A stretch of 64,000 nucleotides of DNA from assembly GCF_963676325.1 (NCBI RefSeq), contig NZ_OY781099.1, positions 3,968,001 to 4,032,000 on the forward strand, in the 5' to 3' direction. The position numbers were made by a program, and so were the translations under genes. The notes beneath the pieces were generated by a model. The model worked only from the letters and a program-made list of their open reading frames with translations. It was not told the DNA's origin and ran no database searches. This document shows, piece by piece, positions 34,086 to 42,682 of this stretch. The stretch's first letter is position 1; each line of letters opens with the position of its first letter. The stretch comes from an uncultured Bacteroides sp. (GTDB taxonomy: Bacteria > Bacteroidota > Bacteroidia > Bacteroidales > Bacteroidaceae).

Positions 34086-36551
34086 TTACAAGCCCTTTAC
34101 AACATACGTTTTGCCAGATTCAGTATGAATATCATATTCAAATGTTTTTCTCAGCTCAACACCTTTCAACGGAGCTTTTTCACTAATCTTTGGTTTTACA
34201 GTCTGCAATGTTGAGAACAGAACATTTGGATTGTCTCCTTTTGCCGGATTCAATTCTCCACCTTCCATTGTCAGTTCATTATAAGATCTCAGTCGCAGAT
34301 TTCCACCTATTGTAGAACGGATAACTGCCGATTCAATCTTTCCATTCTTCCATTTCAATGAAACAATCTCGAACCCGCCACGGGTTCTAAGACCTTTTAC
34401 TTCACCTTGTTTCCAAGCATCAGGAATAGCAGGCAATAATTGTACCGCAGCATCGTGACTCTGAACCATCATCTCAGCAATACCTGCGCAACAGCCAAAG
34501 TTTCCGTCAATCTGGAAAGGCGGGTGAGCATCAAAAAGATTCGGATAAGTTCCACCATCTGTTCCTTTCTGAATCTCAGGATTGACAAGGCTTAACTGGT
34601 TCTTTATAAGTTTGAATGCATGGTTACCATCCAGACAGCGAGCCCACAGACAGACTTTCCATCCCATAGACCACCCAGTAGAAGGATCACCACGCTGAAC
34701 AAGTGAGTTTCTGGCAGCTTCAAACAATACCGGGGTGCGGTAAGGAGATATATGATATCCTGGGAACAATCCCCAAAGATGTGACACATGACGATGGTGA
34801 TCGTTCGGATTATCCCAATCCTCCATCCATTCCTGCAACTGACCATACTGTCCCACCTGCAACGGAGGCAACTGTTTAGCCAAATTCAGAATTGTATCAC
34901 AGAATTGCTTGTCCTTATTCAGAGCGTCGGCCGCACTTTTTGTCATATTAAACAAGTTATAAACAAGTTCATTATCCATGGTAATACCTGCAAAAAGGTT
35001 GGCATTCTTACCTTTAGGTCCGTTTTCAGGAGAATTGCTTGGGCAAACAACCATGTATCCGGTATTTGGGTCTTTCACAAGAAAATCAACAAAGAATTCA
35101 GAAGCGCTCTTCATTATAGGATAAATTTCGGCCAGATAATTCTTGTCACCTGAATATAAATAACGATCCCATAAATGCTGGCAAAGCCATGCATTACAAG
35201 TTGGCCATGGTCCGCAATAAGCCTTGTCAACAGCACCAGTCATACGCCACAAGTCAGTGTTGTGGTGCATCGCCCAACCTCTGCATCCGTACATCTTCTC
35301 AGCAGTATTCTTTCCGCGTTCAGAGAGTTCCTTAATCATCTGAACCAACGGCTCGTGCATTTCAGGCAATGATGTTACCTCGGCAGGCCAATAATTCATT
35401 TCAGTATTAATGTTAGTGGTATATCTGCACTTCCATGCCGGTTTCAGCTTATTGTTCCAGATGCCCTGAAGATTGGCCGGTTGTCCGCCCGGTTGAGAAC
35501 AGGATACAAGCAGATAACGTCCAAACTGAAAATACAATGACACCAATGCAGGATCATCAGACGTATTGAACTCCTTAATTCTCTGATCCATGGGTTTATT
35601 TGCCTGAGGAGTGCTACCCAAATCAAGAGACACCCTATGCGCTAACCCCTGATAAAAGTTAATATGATCATTCAATGCCTTTGCATAAGGCTTATTTACA
35701 TTCTTCAGTGCAGCTTCACATTTGCGTGCAGCATTGCCCGATATGTCTTTGTAGTTTACAAAATTAGTACCAACGGAGATGTAAAGAGTAACCTCATCCG
35801 CCCCTTTCACATTAAGGAGAGAATCGGCAGTTAACACCTTACCACCCTTATTCTTAACAACTAATTCAGTCTGGAAATCAACACCACGTGTATTCTCTGT
35901 GAGTCCAGCCGTACAAGCTTTCATGATAATCTTTCCACTCTTCACCTGCAAGCCCTCCAGCTGCTTTCCGAGTGTAGTCAGCTTAGCATCAAAAGTCAGA
36001 CTTCCGGGCTTAGATGCAGTTAAACGAATAATGATGAGATGATCCGTAAACGAAGCAAACGCCTCTCTTTTATAACGAACACCGTTCACCGTATAGCTGG
36101 TAGTTGTCACCGCTTTATCAAGATCCAGTTCGCGACGATAATCCGTAAACTTTTCGTGCCCGGCAAACTTTAACCATAAATCGCCCACGGCCTGATAAGG
36201 TTGTCCAAAACCATTCTCGGACAAGATATATTTCTCAGCCAGCTTTTGAGCTTCCGGACTTCTGCCCTGAAAAATCAGTTCCCGCATCTCAGCAAGATGC
36301 GCCTTTGCATTTGGGTTATAGTTTTCGTAAGGCGAGCCGGTAGAAACAGTCTCTTCATTCAATTGAACTTCCTCAAGGGACGGTGTTCCATAGAGCATAG
36401 CCCCCAACGAGCCGTTCCCAATCGGTAATGCTTCTTCCCAGTACACGGCAGGCTTATCATACCACATAGTAAGATTCTTCTGAGCCATGGCCTTGCCTCC
36501 ACAGACTATCAGAAGAAAGATAAGCAGTTTCTCAATTCTGTAATTCTTCAT
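34086..36551 (-). CDS. GH95 alpha-L-fucosidase
   Basis: 821 aa with a signal peptide ending AMAQ. The N-domain starts LTMWYDKPAVYWEEALPIGNGSLGAMLYG-like, the GH95 signature. Active-site segments are TNINTEMNYW (Asn pair), YGQLQEWMEDWD (general acid Glu) and QIDGNFGCCAGIAEM (Asp). By analogy with AfcA it inverts and releases alpha-1,2-fucose. It could also act on alpha-L-galactose. It probably works in the periplasm. It lies opposite the HTCS; no SusC/SusD pair is present nearby, so this is a reduced locus. Confidence 0.92.
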   Translation of the reverse strand: MKNYRIEKLLIFLLIVCGGKAMAQKNLTMWYDKPAVYWEEALPIGNGSLGAMLYGTPSLEEVQLNEETVSTGSPYENYNPNAKAHLAEMRELIFQGRSPEAQKLAEKYILSENGFGQPYQAVGDLWLKFAGHEKFTDYRRELDLDKAVTTTSYTVNGVRYKREAFASFTDHLIIIRLTASKPGSLTFDAKLTTLGKQLEGLQVKSGKIIMKACTAGLTENTRGVDFQTELVVKNKGGKVLTADSLLNVKGADEVTLYISVGTNFVNYKDISGNAARKCEAALKNVNKPYAKALNDHINFYQGLAHRVSLDLGSTPQANKPMDQRIKEFNTSDDPALVSLYFQFGRYLLVSCSQPGGQPANLQGIWNNKLKPAWKCRYTTNINTEMNYWPAEVTSLPEMHEPLVQMIKELSERGKNTAEKMYGCRGWAMHHNTDLWRMTGAVDKAYCGPWPTCNAWLCQHLWDRYLYSGDKNYLAEIYPIMKSASEFFVDFLVKDPNTGYMVVCPSNSPENGPKGKNANLFAGITMDNELVYNLFNMTKSAADALNKDKQFCDTILNLAKQLPPLQVGQYGQLQEWMEDWDNPNDHHRHVSHLWGLFPGYHISPYRTPVLFEAARNSLVQRGDPSTGWSMGWKVCLWARCLDGNHAFKLIKNQLSLVNPEIQKGTDGGTYPNLFDAHPPFQIDGNFGCCAGIAEMMVQSHDAAVQLLPAIPDAWKQGEVKGLRTRGGFEIVSLKWKNGKIESAVIRSTIGGNLRLRSYNELTMEGGELNPAKGDNPNVLFSTLQTVKPKISEKAPLKGVELRKTFEYDIHTESGKTYVVKGL

Positions 36552-36793
36552 TGATCGTTATTTAAGAAATTAATTATGCAAAATAAGCACCTTTCTCATT
36601 AAAGGAGGAGTAGAAACAAATCATAAAAGAGATTTTTCTGGTAAAAAGGGGAAAACGGGCACTGTTGAACTGCTGTTTATAATTCAAAGACGCACATATC
36701 AAAATCCAATCTCCAATAAATAAAATCCATTGGTGAATGGCTGAAATTTATTGGCGAATAACCGGAAAGAAATTCAGGTTTGGTTTCCTCCAG

Positions 36794-36873
36794 ACTCCCG
36801 CTTGCTTTTTTTAGAAACAGGCGGGAGTTTGCTCAACATCCGGTTACGTTTTTAGAAAAGCAGGCGGGATGTT
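36794..36873. terminator. Two tandem hairpins upstream of the palindromic element
   Basis: Hairpin 1 has arms 36794-36804 and 36818-36828, with ACTCCCGC at the outer part. Hairpin 2 has AACATCC (36835-36841) with GGATGTT (36867-36873), followed by T-rich sequence. Both loops hold TTTTTTTAGAAA or TTTTTAGAAAA, so they may be copies of each other. There is no reading frame on the plus strand before them. The 36552-36793 stretch has no gene. Confidence 0.45.
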
Positions 36874-37110
36874 TTTTGCTTTGCACTTTTACAAAGTTTC
36901 CACAGAAAACGAAAACGTTCCCTCACTCCCTCACTTTTCTTTGTAACACATTAACAAGCAACGTATTAACCAGTGAGGGTAGCATTTTCAACCATCACTT
37001 TGCCCTCACTTTTCAGGGCTACCCTCACTATTTAAAGTAAGCGTCTCCGCGATACCATCTTGTCCGTGATGATTTAGCCTTTTATCTTTGTCTTCCAAAA
37101 AAGAAGAAAG

Positions 37111-37515
37111 ATGAAAGCATCCGAACTATACACAAAAACAATAGAGGGCTACAAGCAGGAAATTAGTGTCAGTCTTATTACTTTGCGTGATTACTGTAAA
37201 ACACATCATGTAAATTATAAGGGTATTCAACTCTGGATGTCCAGAAATTCAATTACTGTAGCCCAGTTGAAAAGAGAAATCACTGTGCATTCTGATTCTT
37301 CTTCTGATTTTTCGGTTGTCCAAACAGAATCAGGGCAACGGATTTATCCTCTATCTTTTCAGACAGGGGGAGTTCAAAAAGAAGACATCTGTAAGAACAC
37401 TTATTCATGTGTGAAAGGAGTGAATATAACTTTCCCCGATGGAGTGATTGTTTCGATTAAAGAGATAACCCAGGAAGATCTTAATAAATTTATTCTTTCA
37501 TGTAATACCCATTAA
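37111..37515 (+). CDS. tnpA: IS66 accessory protein, TnpA-like
   Basis: 134 aa, first of the three IS66 genes. A helix-turn-helix-like N-terminal part (TLRDYCKTHHVNYKGIQLWM) is followed by a C-terminal strand pair (GVNITFPDGVIVSIKEI), typical of IS66 OrfA proteins. It is required for transposition in the family but its exact role is unsettled. It is 4 bp from tnpB. Confidence 0.85.
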   Translation: MKASELYTKTIEGYKQEISVSLITLRDYCKTHHVNYKGIQLWMSRNSITVAQLKREITVHSDSSSDFSVVQTESGQRIYPLSFQTGGVQKEDICKNTYSCVKGVNITFPDGVIVSIKEITQEDLNKFILSCNTH

Positions 37516-37519
37516 TAGT

Positions 37520-37879
37520 ATGTTTGCACTTACAGAATCCATGAGCTACTATCTCTGTCCTCACTATGTGGACATGCGAAAAGGTATCTATTCTTTGTAC
37601 CAGTTGGTAAAGTCAGACATGAAACGGAACCCGCTATCGGGAGAAGTTTTTCTGTTTGTAGGTAAGAACAGAGAGTCAATCAAGATCTTGCACTGGGAGA
37701 ACGGAGGTTTTGTTTTATATCAGAAGAAACTTGAAAGAGGAACTTTTGAGATACCCCGTTTTAATCCTTCCAGCGGTCAGTATGAGATGAAATGGACGAC
37801 GTTCGTTCTGATAATGGAGGGCGTCTGCATCCGTTCCGCAAAATACAGAAAACGATTCTATACAGATTTAATACGTTGA
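37520..37879 (+). CDS. tnpB: IS66 accessory protein TnpB
   Basis: 119 aa, the standard IS66 OrfB (Pfam TnpB_IS66) form: YLCPHYVDMRKGIYSLYQLV, VFLFVGKNRESIKILHWENG and GFVLYQKKLERGTFEIP. Complete and in order. Confidence 0.95.
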   Translation: MFALTESMSYYLCPHYVDMRKGIYSLYQLVKSDMKRNPLSGEVFLFVGKNRESIKILHWENGGFVLYQKKLERGTFEIPRFNPSSGQYEMKWTTFVLIMEGVCIRSAKYRKRFYTDLIR

Positions 37880-37952
37880 TATATAAATATATAGATAAGT
37901 AATAACCTTTATTTTTCTTGGTAATCCTAACAATTATTCGTACCTTTAAGGT

Positions 37953-39545
37953 ATGAATTACAAACGGATTGTTGAACTATTAGAAGATCAGCTCAGACTT
38001 TCTTCCGAAAGAGAAAAGGCTCTGCTGGAGCAAAATAGGCAGCAGTCTGCACTACTTCAGCAGCAGTCTGCGCAGATAGAAAGGCTATCTGTACAGACTG
38101 CTATTCTAACCGATACGGTCCGTTCACTGGAAGAATCCCTTCTTCAGAAGAAAGGCAACATACAAGTGCTGACCGGTAAGAACCGGGGACTGGGCAAACT
38201 CTTGTCCAACAAATCAGAAAAGATAGTTCCTCAAATCAAAGAGGAGGATAAAGTGGAAGAAAAGCCTCGTCCATCACTGAAAGAACGTGGTAACAACAAC
38301 GCCAAACGTAAAGAGTATTTTGATCTGAAAACCATTATTGATGAGGTTTACCCCAATGATCCCGGCTTTGATAAGGAAAAATCCAAAATCATTAGTTATG
38401 TGGACTCTATCCGGTATGAATACATCCCACCTCAGTTTGTCAAACACATCTACCGACTGTACAACTGTTTGTTTAATGAGAAGATGTATACCGCAAAAGC
38501 GCCAAGAACTCCGCTGCAGAACTCTAACTACGACGGTTCTTTCATGGCTGGAATACTACAACTCAGATACATCTACTCCATGCCCGTTGAACGAATCATC
38601 AAATTGTTTGGCGAGCAGGGATTTGAATTGAACAAAGCTACAGCTCACTCCCTGATTAAGAAATCCGCCTGGATGCTGGATCGTTTGGATGAAGTCTTAA
38701 GAAAAACGATTCTTGAGGACAGTTACCTTTGTATGGATGAAAGCTACTATACCGTACTGACTCCAGAGAAAAACGAAAAAGGGAAAGGTGTTCGCAAAGG
38801 CTATATATGGGCAGCTCTTGCAAATCAAAAGAAACTCATACAATACTTTTATGAAAAGGGTTCCCGCTCACGTGAAGTTCTGACCAATTATATCGGGGAA
38901 GAGTACAAAGGAGCCATCCAATCGGACGGACTTATAGATTATAAAATCCTTGAAACTGATGAATATCCCCATATAATAAGACTTTCCTGCTTTCAACACT
39001 GCAAGCGTAAGTTCCTGGATATTGAAGCAGATAAGGATGCCACTCAAATAATAGATGTTATCAATAAGCTTTATAGGAAAGAGCATAAAATCGGGAAGCA
39101 TTGGAAACCAGACAGGATATTAGAATACAGAAAAAAGTATGCCCCACCCATATTAAAGGAACTCAAAAGAAAACTCTTAAAAATACAATCCAATCCTTCC
39201 ATGCTTCCAAAGAGCCCACTCTCGAAGGCGATTAATTATACCCTGAAAGAGTATGACGCATTGTGCAATTATATAGACAGACCAGAATATGCCCTTGATA
39301 ATAATGCCATAGAACGATACATGCGGTACATAAGCTTAAGCAGGAAGAACTCTCTGTTTTGCGGAAGCCACGACGGAGCAAAGAGAACAGCGCTGCTTTA
39401 CTCACTGGCTTGCTCATGCAGGCTAAATGGAATAAACACGTTCGAATACTTTACGGATATATTAAACCGGATGGCTTATATCAATCCCAATGCATCCGAT
39501 GAAGTTTATCAGAAACTACTTCCGAATTCCTGGACAAAAGAATAA
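37953..39545 (+). CDS. tnpC: IS66 transposase TnpC
   Basis: 530 aa. An N-terminal Gln-rich coiled coil (about 10-65) is followed by a basic linker and the IS66 DDE catalytic region: LCMDESYYTVL (Asp 1), AIQSDGLIDY (Asp 2) and NNAIERYMRYISLSRKNSLF (Glu), ending with FCGSHDGAKRTALLYSL and the YINPNASDEVYQKLLPNSW tail. Full length. Confidence 0.96.
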   Translation: MNYKRIVELLEDQLRLSSEREKALLEQNRQQSALLQQQSAQIERLSVQTAILTDTVRSLEESLLQKKGNIQVLTGKNRGLGKLLSNKSEKIVPQIKEEDKVEEKPRPSLKERGNNNAKRKEYFDLKTIIDEVYPNDPGFDKEKSKIISYVDSIRYEYIPPQFVKHIYRLYNCLFNEKMYTAKAPRTPLQNSNYDGSFMAGILQLRYIYSMPVERIIKLFGEQGFELNKATAHSLIKKSAWMLDRLDEVLRKTILEDSYLCMDESYYTVLTPEKNEKGKGVRKGYIWAALANQKKLIQYFYEKGSRSREVLTNYIGEEYKGAIQSDGLIDYKILETDEYPHIIRLSCFQHCKRKFLDIEADKDATQIIDVINKLYRKEHKIGKHWKPDRILEYRKKYAPPILKELKRKLLKIQSNPSMLPKSPLSKAINYTLKEYDALCNYIDRPEYALDNNAIERYMRYISLSRKNSLFCGSHDGAKRTALLYSLACSCRLNGINTFEYFTDILNRMAYINPNASDEVYQKLLPNSWTKE

Positions 39546-39935
39546 ACCTACTATAAGCCCAGAAAATATTTTATAGGGTATCGCGGAGACGCTTACTATT
39601 TAAATCACTTTTTCGCAAAAAATCGGGCTTACTTTTTTATTCAACTATTCGTTTTCCTGACAAGTCGTTTTTTTCTGGACGAGCTATTTTTTACGCATGA
39701 AAAGCATCAATAAAGCTCGAAATAGTGAGGGTAGACATCTTTTGTGATGGTTCTGTGAGGGATCGGAATGCTACCCTCACTTCATACCAATCTATTATTC
39801 AACATGTTAGAAGAAATAGTGAGGGAGTGAGGGATGAGAAATATTTTTCGCTGGAAAAATAAATTCCGATCATTACATTTACATAGATTCATTATATTAA
39901 ATTTGAAGCTCATTATTCAGATAAAGAAAAAGACA

Positions 39936-40493
39936 ATGACAGACATAGAGAAAATGGCTGCCGGAGAAGTTTATTGGGGCTTCCACCCGGATTTTGTGCC
40001 ACCATTGGAAAGAGGCAAAGATTTTTGTTTCCAGTATAACCAGACACCACCTTCGGATAAAGATAGCAAGCGCCGTTTGCTGGAAGAATTTCTACAAAAA
40101 GTGGGACGTAATGTTCTTCCCAACAGCCCCATACACATAGATTTCGGTAATATGGAAATTGGAGACGACACTGTGATCAACTTCAATTTAGTAGTGCTCG
40201 ATGAAGCACTTGTAAAAATTGGGAATCACTGTTTCATTGGTCCTAACTGCTCCATCTATACAGTGGTGCACTCACTTGACTACAAAGAAAGGAACCAGGG
40301 ATATATGTATGCCAAGCCTGTTGTTATCAGTGATAACTGCTGGCTGTGCGGCAACGTAACGGTTCTTCCCGGCGTTACCATAGGCGAAGGTTCAGTAATT
40401 GGTGCAGGTAGTGTGGTCACAAAAGACATTCCTGCGGGCGTGCTGGCATACGGTAATCCCTGCAAAGTAATCAAGAAAATTAGTCAGAAGTAA
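39936..40493 (+). CDS. Maltose/sugar O-acetyltransferase (hexapeptide repeat)
   Basis: 185 aa from ATG 39936; the upstream extension is chance. The N-terminal Mac domain (MTDIEKMAAGEVYWGF ... LLEEFLQKVG) is followed by left-handed beta-helix hexapeptides (INFNLVVLDEALVKIGNHCF, GNVTVLPGVTIGEGSVIGAG). The catalytic His is in YTVVHSLDY. It transfers acetyl from acetyl-CoA to sugars such as maltose or galactosides. Confidence 0.9.
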   Translation: MTDIEKMAAGEVYWGFHPDFVPPLERGKDFCFQYNQTPPSDKDSKRRLLEEFLQKVGRNVLPNSPIHIDFGNMEIGDDTVINFNLVVLDEALVKIGNHCFIGPNCSIYTVVHSLDYKERNQGYMYAKPVVISDNCWLCGNVTVLPGVTIGEGSVIGAGSVVTKDIPAGVLAYGNPCKVIKKISQK

Positions 40494-40538
40494 TAAAAAG
40501 ACAAAAGCGACAAATGATTTTCACCATTCATCGCTCTG

Positions 40539-40611
40539 TCGGAGTGAGGCGATTCGAACGCCCGACCTCTACGTCCCGAACGTAGTACGCTACCAACTGC
40601 GCTACACTCCG
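40539..40611 (-). tRNA. tRNA-Pro (CGG)
   Basis: The minus strand folds into a full cloverleaf. Acceptor stem CGGAGTG/CACTCCG, D arm GCGC/GCGT, anticodon stem CTACG/CGTAG with loop TTCGGGA, and T arm GGGCG/CGCCT with TTCGAAT. The anticodon is CGG (Pro, codon CCG). Discriminator A is at 40539; CCA is not encoded. Confidence 0.93.
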
Positions 40612-40685
40612 TTATCTTTACGACTACAAAAGTAAGGCAAAATTTTGAATTATCGAATAATTTGCAGAAAAAAAAACAAAAGATG

Positions 40686-40715
40686 TTGGTAATTCCAAAA
40701 ATATATCTATCTTTG
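40686..40715 (+). promoter_or_regulatory. Promoter of tRNA-Phe
   Basis: TTG at 40686-40688 (-33) and TATCTTTG at 40708-40715 (-7) are 19 bp apart, the ideal Bacteroides spacing. The tRNA starts 17 bp after the -7. Confidence 0.8.
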
Positions 40716-40731
40716 CACCCGCAATCACAAA

Positions 40732-40804
40732 GGTGCCATAGCTCAGTTGGTAGAGCAAAGGACTGAAAATCCTTGTGTCCCCGGTTCGATTCCTGGTGGC
40801 ACCA
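40732..40804 (+). tRNA. tRNA-Phe (GAA)
   Basis: Acceptor stem GGTGCCA/TGGCACC, D arm GCTC/GAGC, anticodon stem GGACT/ATCC-type with loop containing GAA, T arm with GGTTCGATTCC. Phe anticodon GAA. Discriminator A is at 40804; CCA is not encoded. Foreign DNA begins shortly after, which fits a tRNA gene used as an integration or island boundary. Confidence 0.95.
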
Positions 40805-40812
40805 CCTTGCAG

Positions 40813-40848
40813 AAGCACTTAAACTTTATTGTTTAGGTGCTTTTTTGT
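40813..40848 (+). terminator. Terminator after tRNA-Phe
   Basis: AAGCACTTAAAC (40813-40824) pairs with GTTTAGGTGCTT (40831-40842) with one mismatch, followed by a T run. It closes the tRNA transcript. 40849-41133 contains no gene. Confidence 0.8.
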
Positions 40849-41133
40849 TTTACTTTCCCTTAATAATTAAACCCTATATTTATCAAACCTATCATCACTC
40901 TATTTTATTTACAAAACAGAGTAAATTCAGATCGTTATAATTTATAGACTATTTTTTCATTAGTAAAATTTGAATAGGCTTTTCTAATATTTATAGATTC
41001 GGATTGCATTATTTTTTCGTATAGCTTACGATAAAAAAACAATAATTCTCGTTTTTCTCAAAATTTGAATAAAACATTTGGTTGTTCTATCATATTTTCA
41101 TATTATTGTAAAATACAATTCAATAAAGATTTT

Positions 41134-42678
41134 ATGTTAAGTTCAATAAAAATAGAAAATCTCAGAAGTATTAAAGACTCAGGATATATAGATTTAAAAA
41201 ATTTAAACATATTAGTAGGTATGAATTCTTCTGGTAAAAGCACCTTTTTAAGAAGTTTTCCCCTACTAAGTCAATCCATAAATAAAAGTTTAAGAGGACC
41301 AGTTTCATGGTTTGATGTTAAATCTGTAGACTTTGGAGATTATGAAACGGCTAAAAATAAATTTGCTCTTGAAGAAGAAACAATTCGGTTTTCATTCAAA
41401 CTAACCCTAAAAGATGTATTTAGAACGAGAAATTATTATCGATATAGATATATCAATTATTACAATCTATATAATCTGACTCAAGATAAAAATTCGAATA
41501 TTGATATCACTCTTTCACTAAACAACGATAGTAAAGGTACATTTATCGACAAAATAATATTTGGGCTTAAAAATTTCACTATTGATATGAGTGTTGAAAA
41601 TAGAACCTCACCTGTAAAAATTCTTATTAATGGTAAAATTGACATGACTAACTATGGAGTAAAGACTAAATGGAACTTTACAACAAACCACGGTTTAATG
41701 CCATCTTTTATATGTAAAGAAAACGAAGATTTTCAGACCCAAACCTTAGGACTTGCAATAAATACCTTAGCGCAATTTTGTGATAAGCGTTTTAAAAAGC
41801 AGGTTCGAATTGAATCATTATTCAAATTATTAGATAATTCAAAAGAAGAGCTCCTAAAATCAATAAAAAAAACTGAAATTATTTCTCTACAAAAGAAAAC
41901 TGCTAATTGGGATATTTACAATGAGACCTTTCAAGAAGTTTATTATTTATGGATTACATCTCAAATACCAACATTATTATGGGTTATTGATGAAGAATTG
42001 AAAAATTTTTATAAAGATTGTGGATATATCGCGCCAAGCCGTGCTGAAGCATCTAGATATTATAGGAATCAAGAACTACAAGTTAAAGATGTAGATTCTT
42101 TTGGACGGAACTTACAAGAGTTCATATCATCGCTGACAGAAAAACAGTACGAAAATTATTCACTGTTTACCAAAGAGATTTTAGGAATTAACATTGGAGT
42201 TACCAATACGACAGGCCATCAAAGTATTTATTTACAAAATTCAAATGGAAAATTTAATCTAGCAGATGTTGGATTTGGTTATTCCCAAATTTTACCAATA
42301 ATAACAAAAATGTGGTTCATCACACAAAAAAAAATATATGAAGATAATATTAATAGATGTGTTGTTATAGAACAACCTGAGCTACATTTGCACCCTGCAA
42401 TGCAAGCAAAAGTTGCAGATGCATTTATTAAGACCATTAAACAAGGAAATGAAAATAATATCAATCTAATATTCATCATCGAGACTCACAGCCAAGCTCT
42501 CATAAATAGGATTGGACGAAGAATTGCAGAACATAATATAGATAAAGACTCTGTCAATTTACTCCTTTTTGAAAAGGATAAAGAAGGCAAAAATTCTAAT
42601 ATAAAACAAACCTCATACAAAGATAATGGTCAAATAAAAGATTGGCCCTACGGTTTTTTTGACCCTTCAGACTTATAA
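41134..42678 (+). CDS. AAA15-type ATPase (DUF3696-like), part of a candidate defence pair
   Basis: 514 aa from ATG 41134; an upstream TTG is unlikely. Walker A is VGMNSSGKSTFLRS (about residues 30-40). There is a long coiled and beta middle part, a signature region (DVGFGYSQILPI), Walker B VVIEQPELHLHPAMQ with its Glu, and an H-loop IETHSQALINR. It ends WPYGFFDPSDL, as DUF3696 proteins do. It starts about 330 bp after tRNA-Phe in AT-rich DNA and is 4 bp from a TOPRIM/DUF4435-like gene. ATPase plus TOPRIM is the build of PARIS (AriA/AriB) and of the OLD group. Anti-phage function is inferred from this pairing. Confidence 0.8.
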   Translation: MLSSIKIENLRSIKDSGYIDLKNLNILVGMNSSGKSTFLRSFPLLSQSINKSLRGPVSWFDVKSVDFGDYETAKNKFALEEETIRFSFKLTLKDVFRTRNYYRYRYINYYNLYNLTQDKNSNIDITLSLNNDSKGTFIDKIIFGLKNFTIDMSVENRTSPVKILINGKIDMTNYGVKTKWNFTTNHGLMPSFICKENEDFQTQTLGLAINTLAQFCDKRFKKQVRIESLFKLLDNSKEELLKSIKKTEIISLQKKTANWDIYNETFQEVYYLWITSQIPTLLWVIDEELKNFYKDCGYIAPSRAEASRYYRNQELQVKDVDSFGRNLQEFISSLTEKQYENYSLFTKEILGINIGVTNTTGHQSIYLQNSNGKFNLADVGFGYSQILPIITKMWFITQKKIYEDNINRCVVIEQPELHLHPAMQAKVADAFIKTIKQGNENNINLIFIIETHSQALINRIGRRIAEHNIDKDSVNLLLFEKDKEGKNSNIKQTSYKDNGQIKDWPYGFFDPSDL

Positions 42679-42682
42679 ACAT

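Larger units (their letters stand above)
37037..39596 (+). mobile_element. Complete IS66-family insertion sequence
   Basis: 2560 bp. The 20-bp terminal inverted repeats are at 37037-37056 (starting GTAAGCGTCTCCGCGATACC) and 39577-39596. It is flanked by an 8-bp target duplication TATTTAAA (37029-37036 and 39597-39604), the size expected for IS66. All three genes are intact, so it is recent and may still move. Confidence 0.95.
36920..39833. repeat. Symmetric palindromic repeat element, split by IS66
   Basis: Three nested inverted repeats match across the insertion: 36920-36935 with 39818-39833 (CCCTCACTCCCTCACT), 36972-36986 with 39767-39781 (AGTGAGGGTAGCATT), and 37020-37030 with 39723-39733 (TACCCTCACTA). 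Spacings are the same on both sides (52 and 48 bp). Without the IS and one target copy the element would be about 346 bp. It has no open frame of its own. This form suggests a non-autonomous mobile element or a large structured RNA gene. Confidence 0.75.

Noticed and set aside
39834..39935. N-terminal extension of the acetyltransferase
   Set aside because: It lies in the arm of the palindromic element; homologues start at MTDIEKM.
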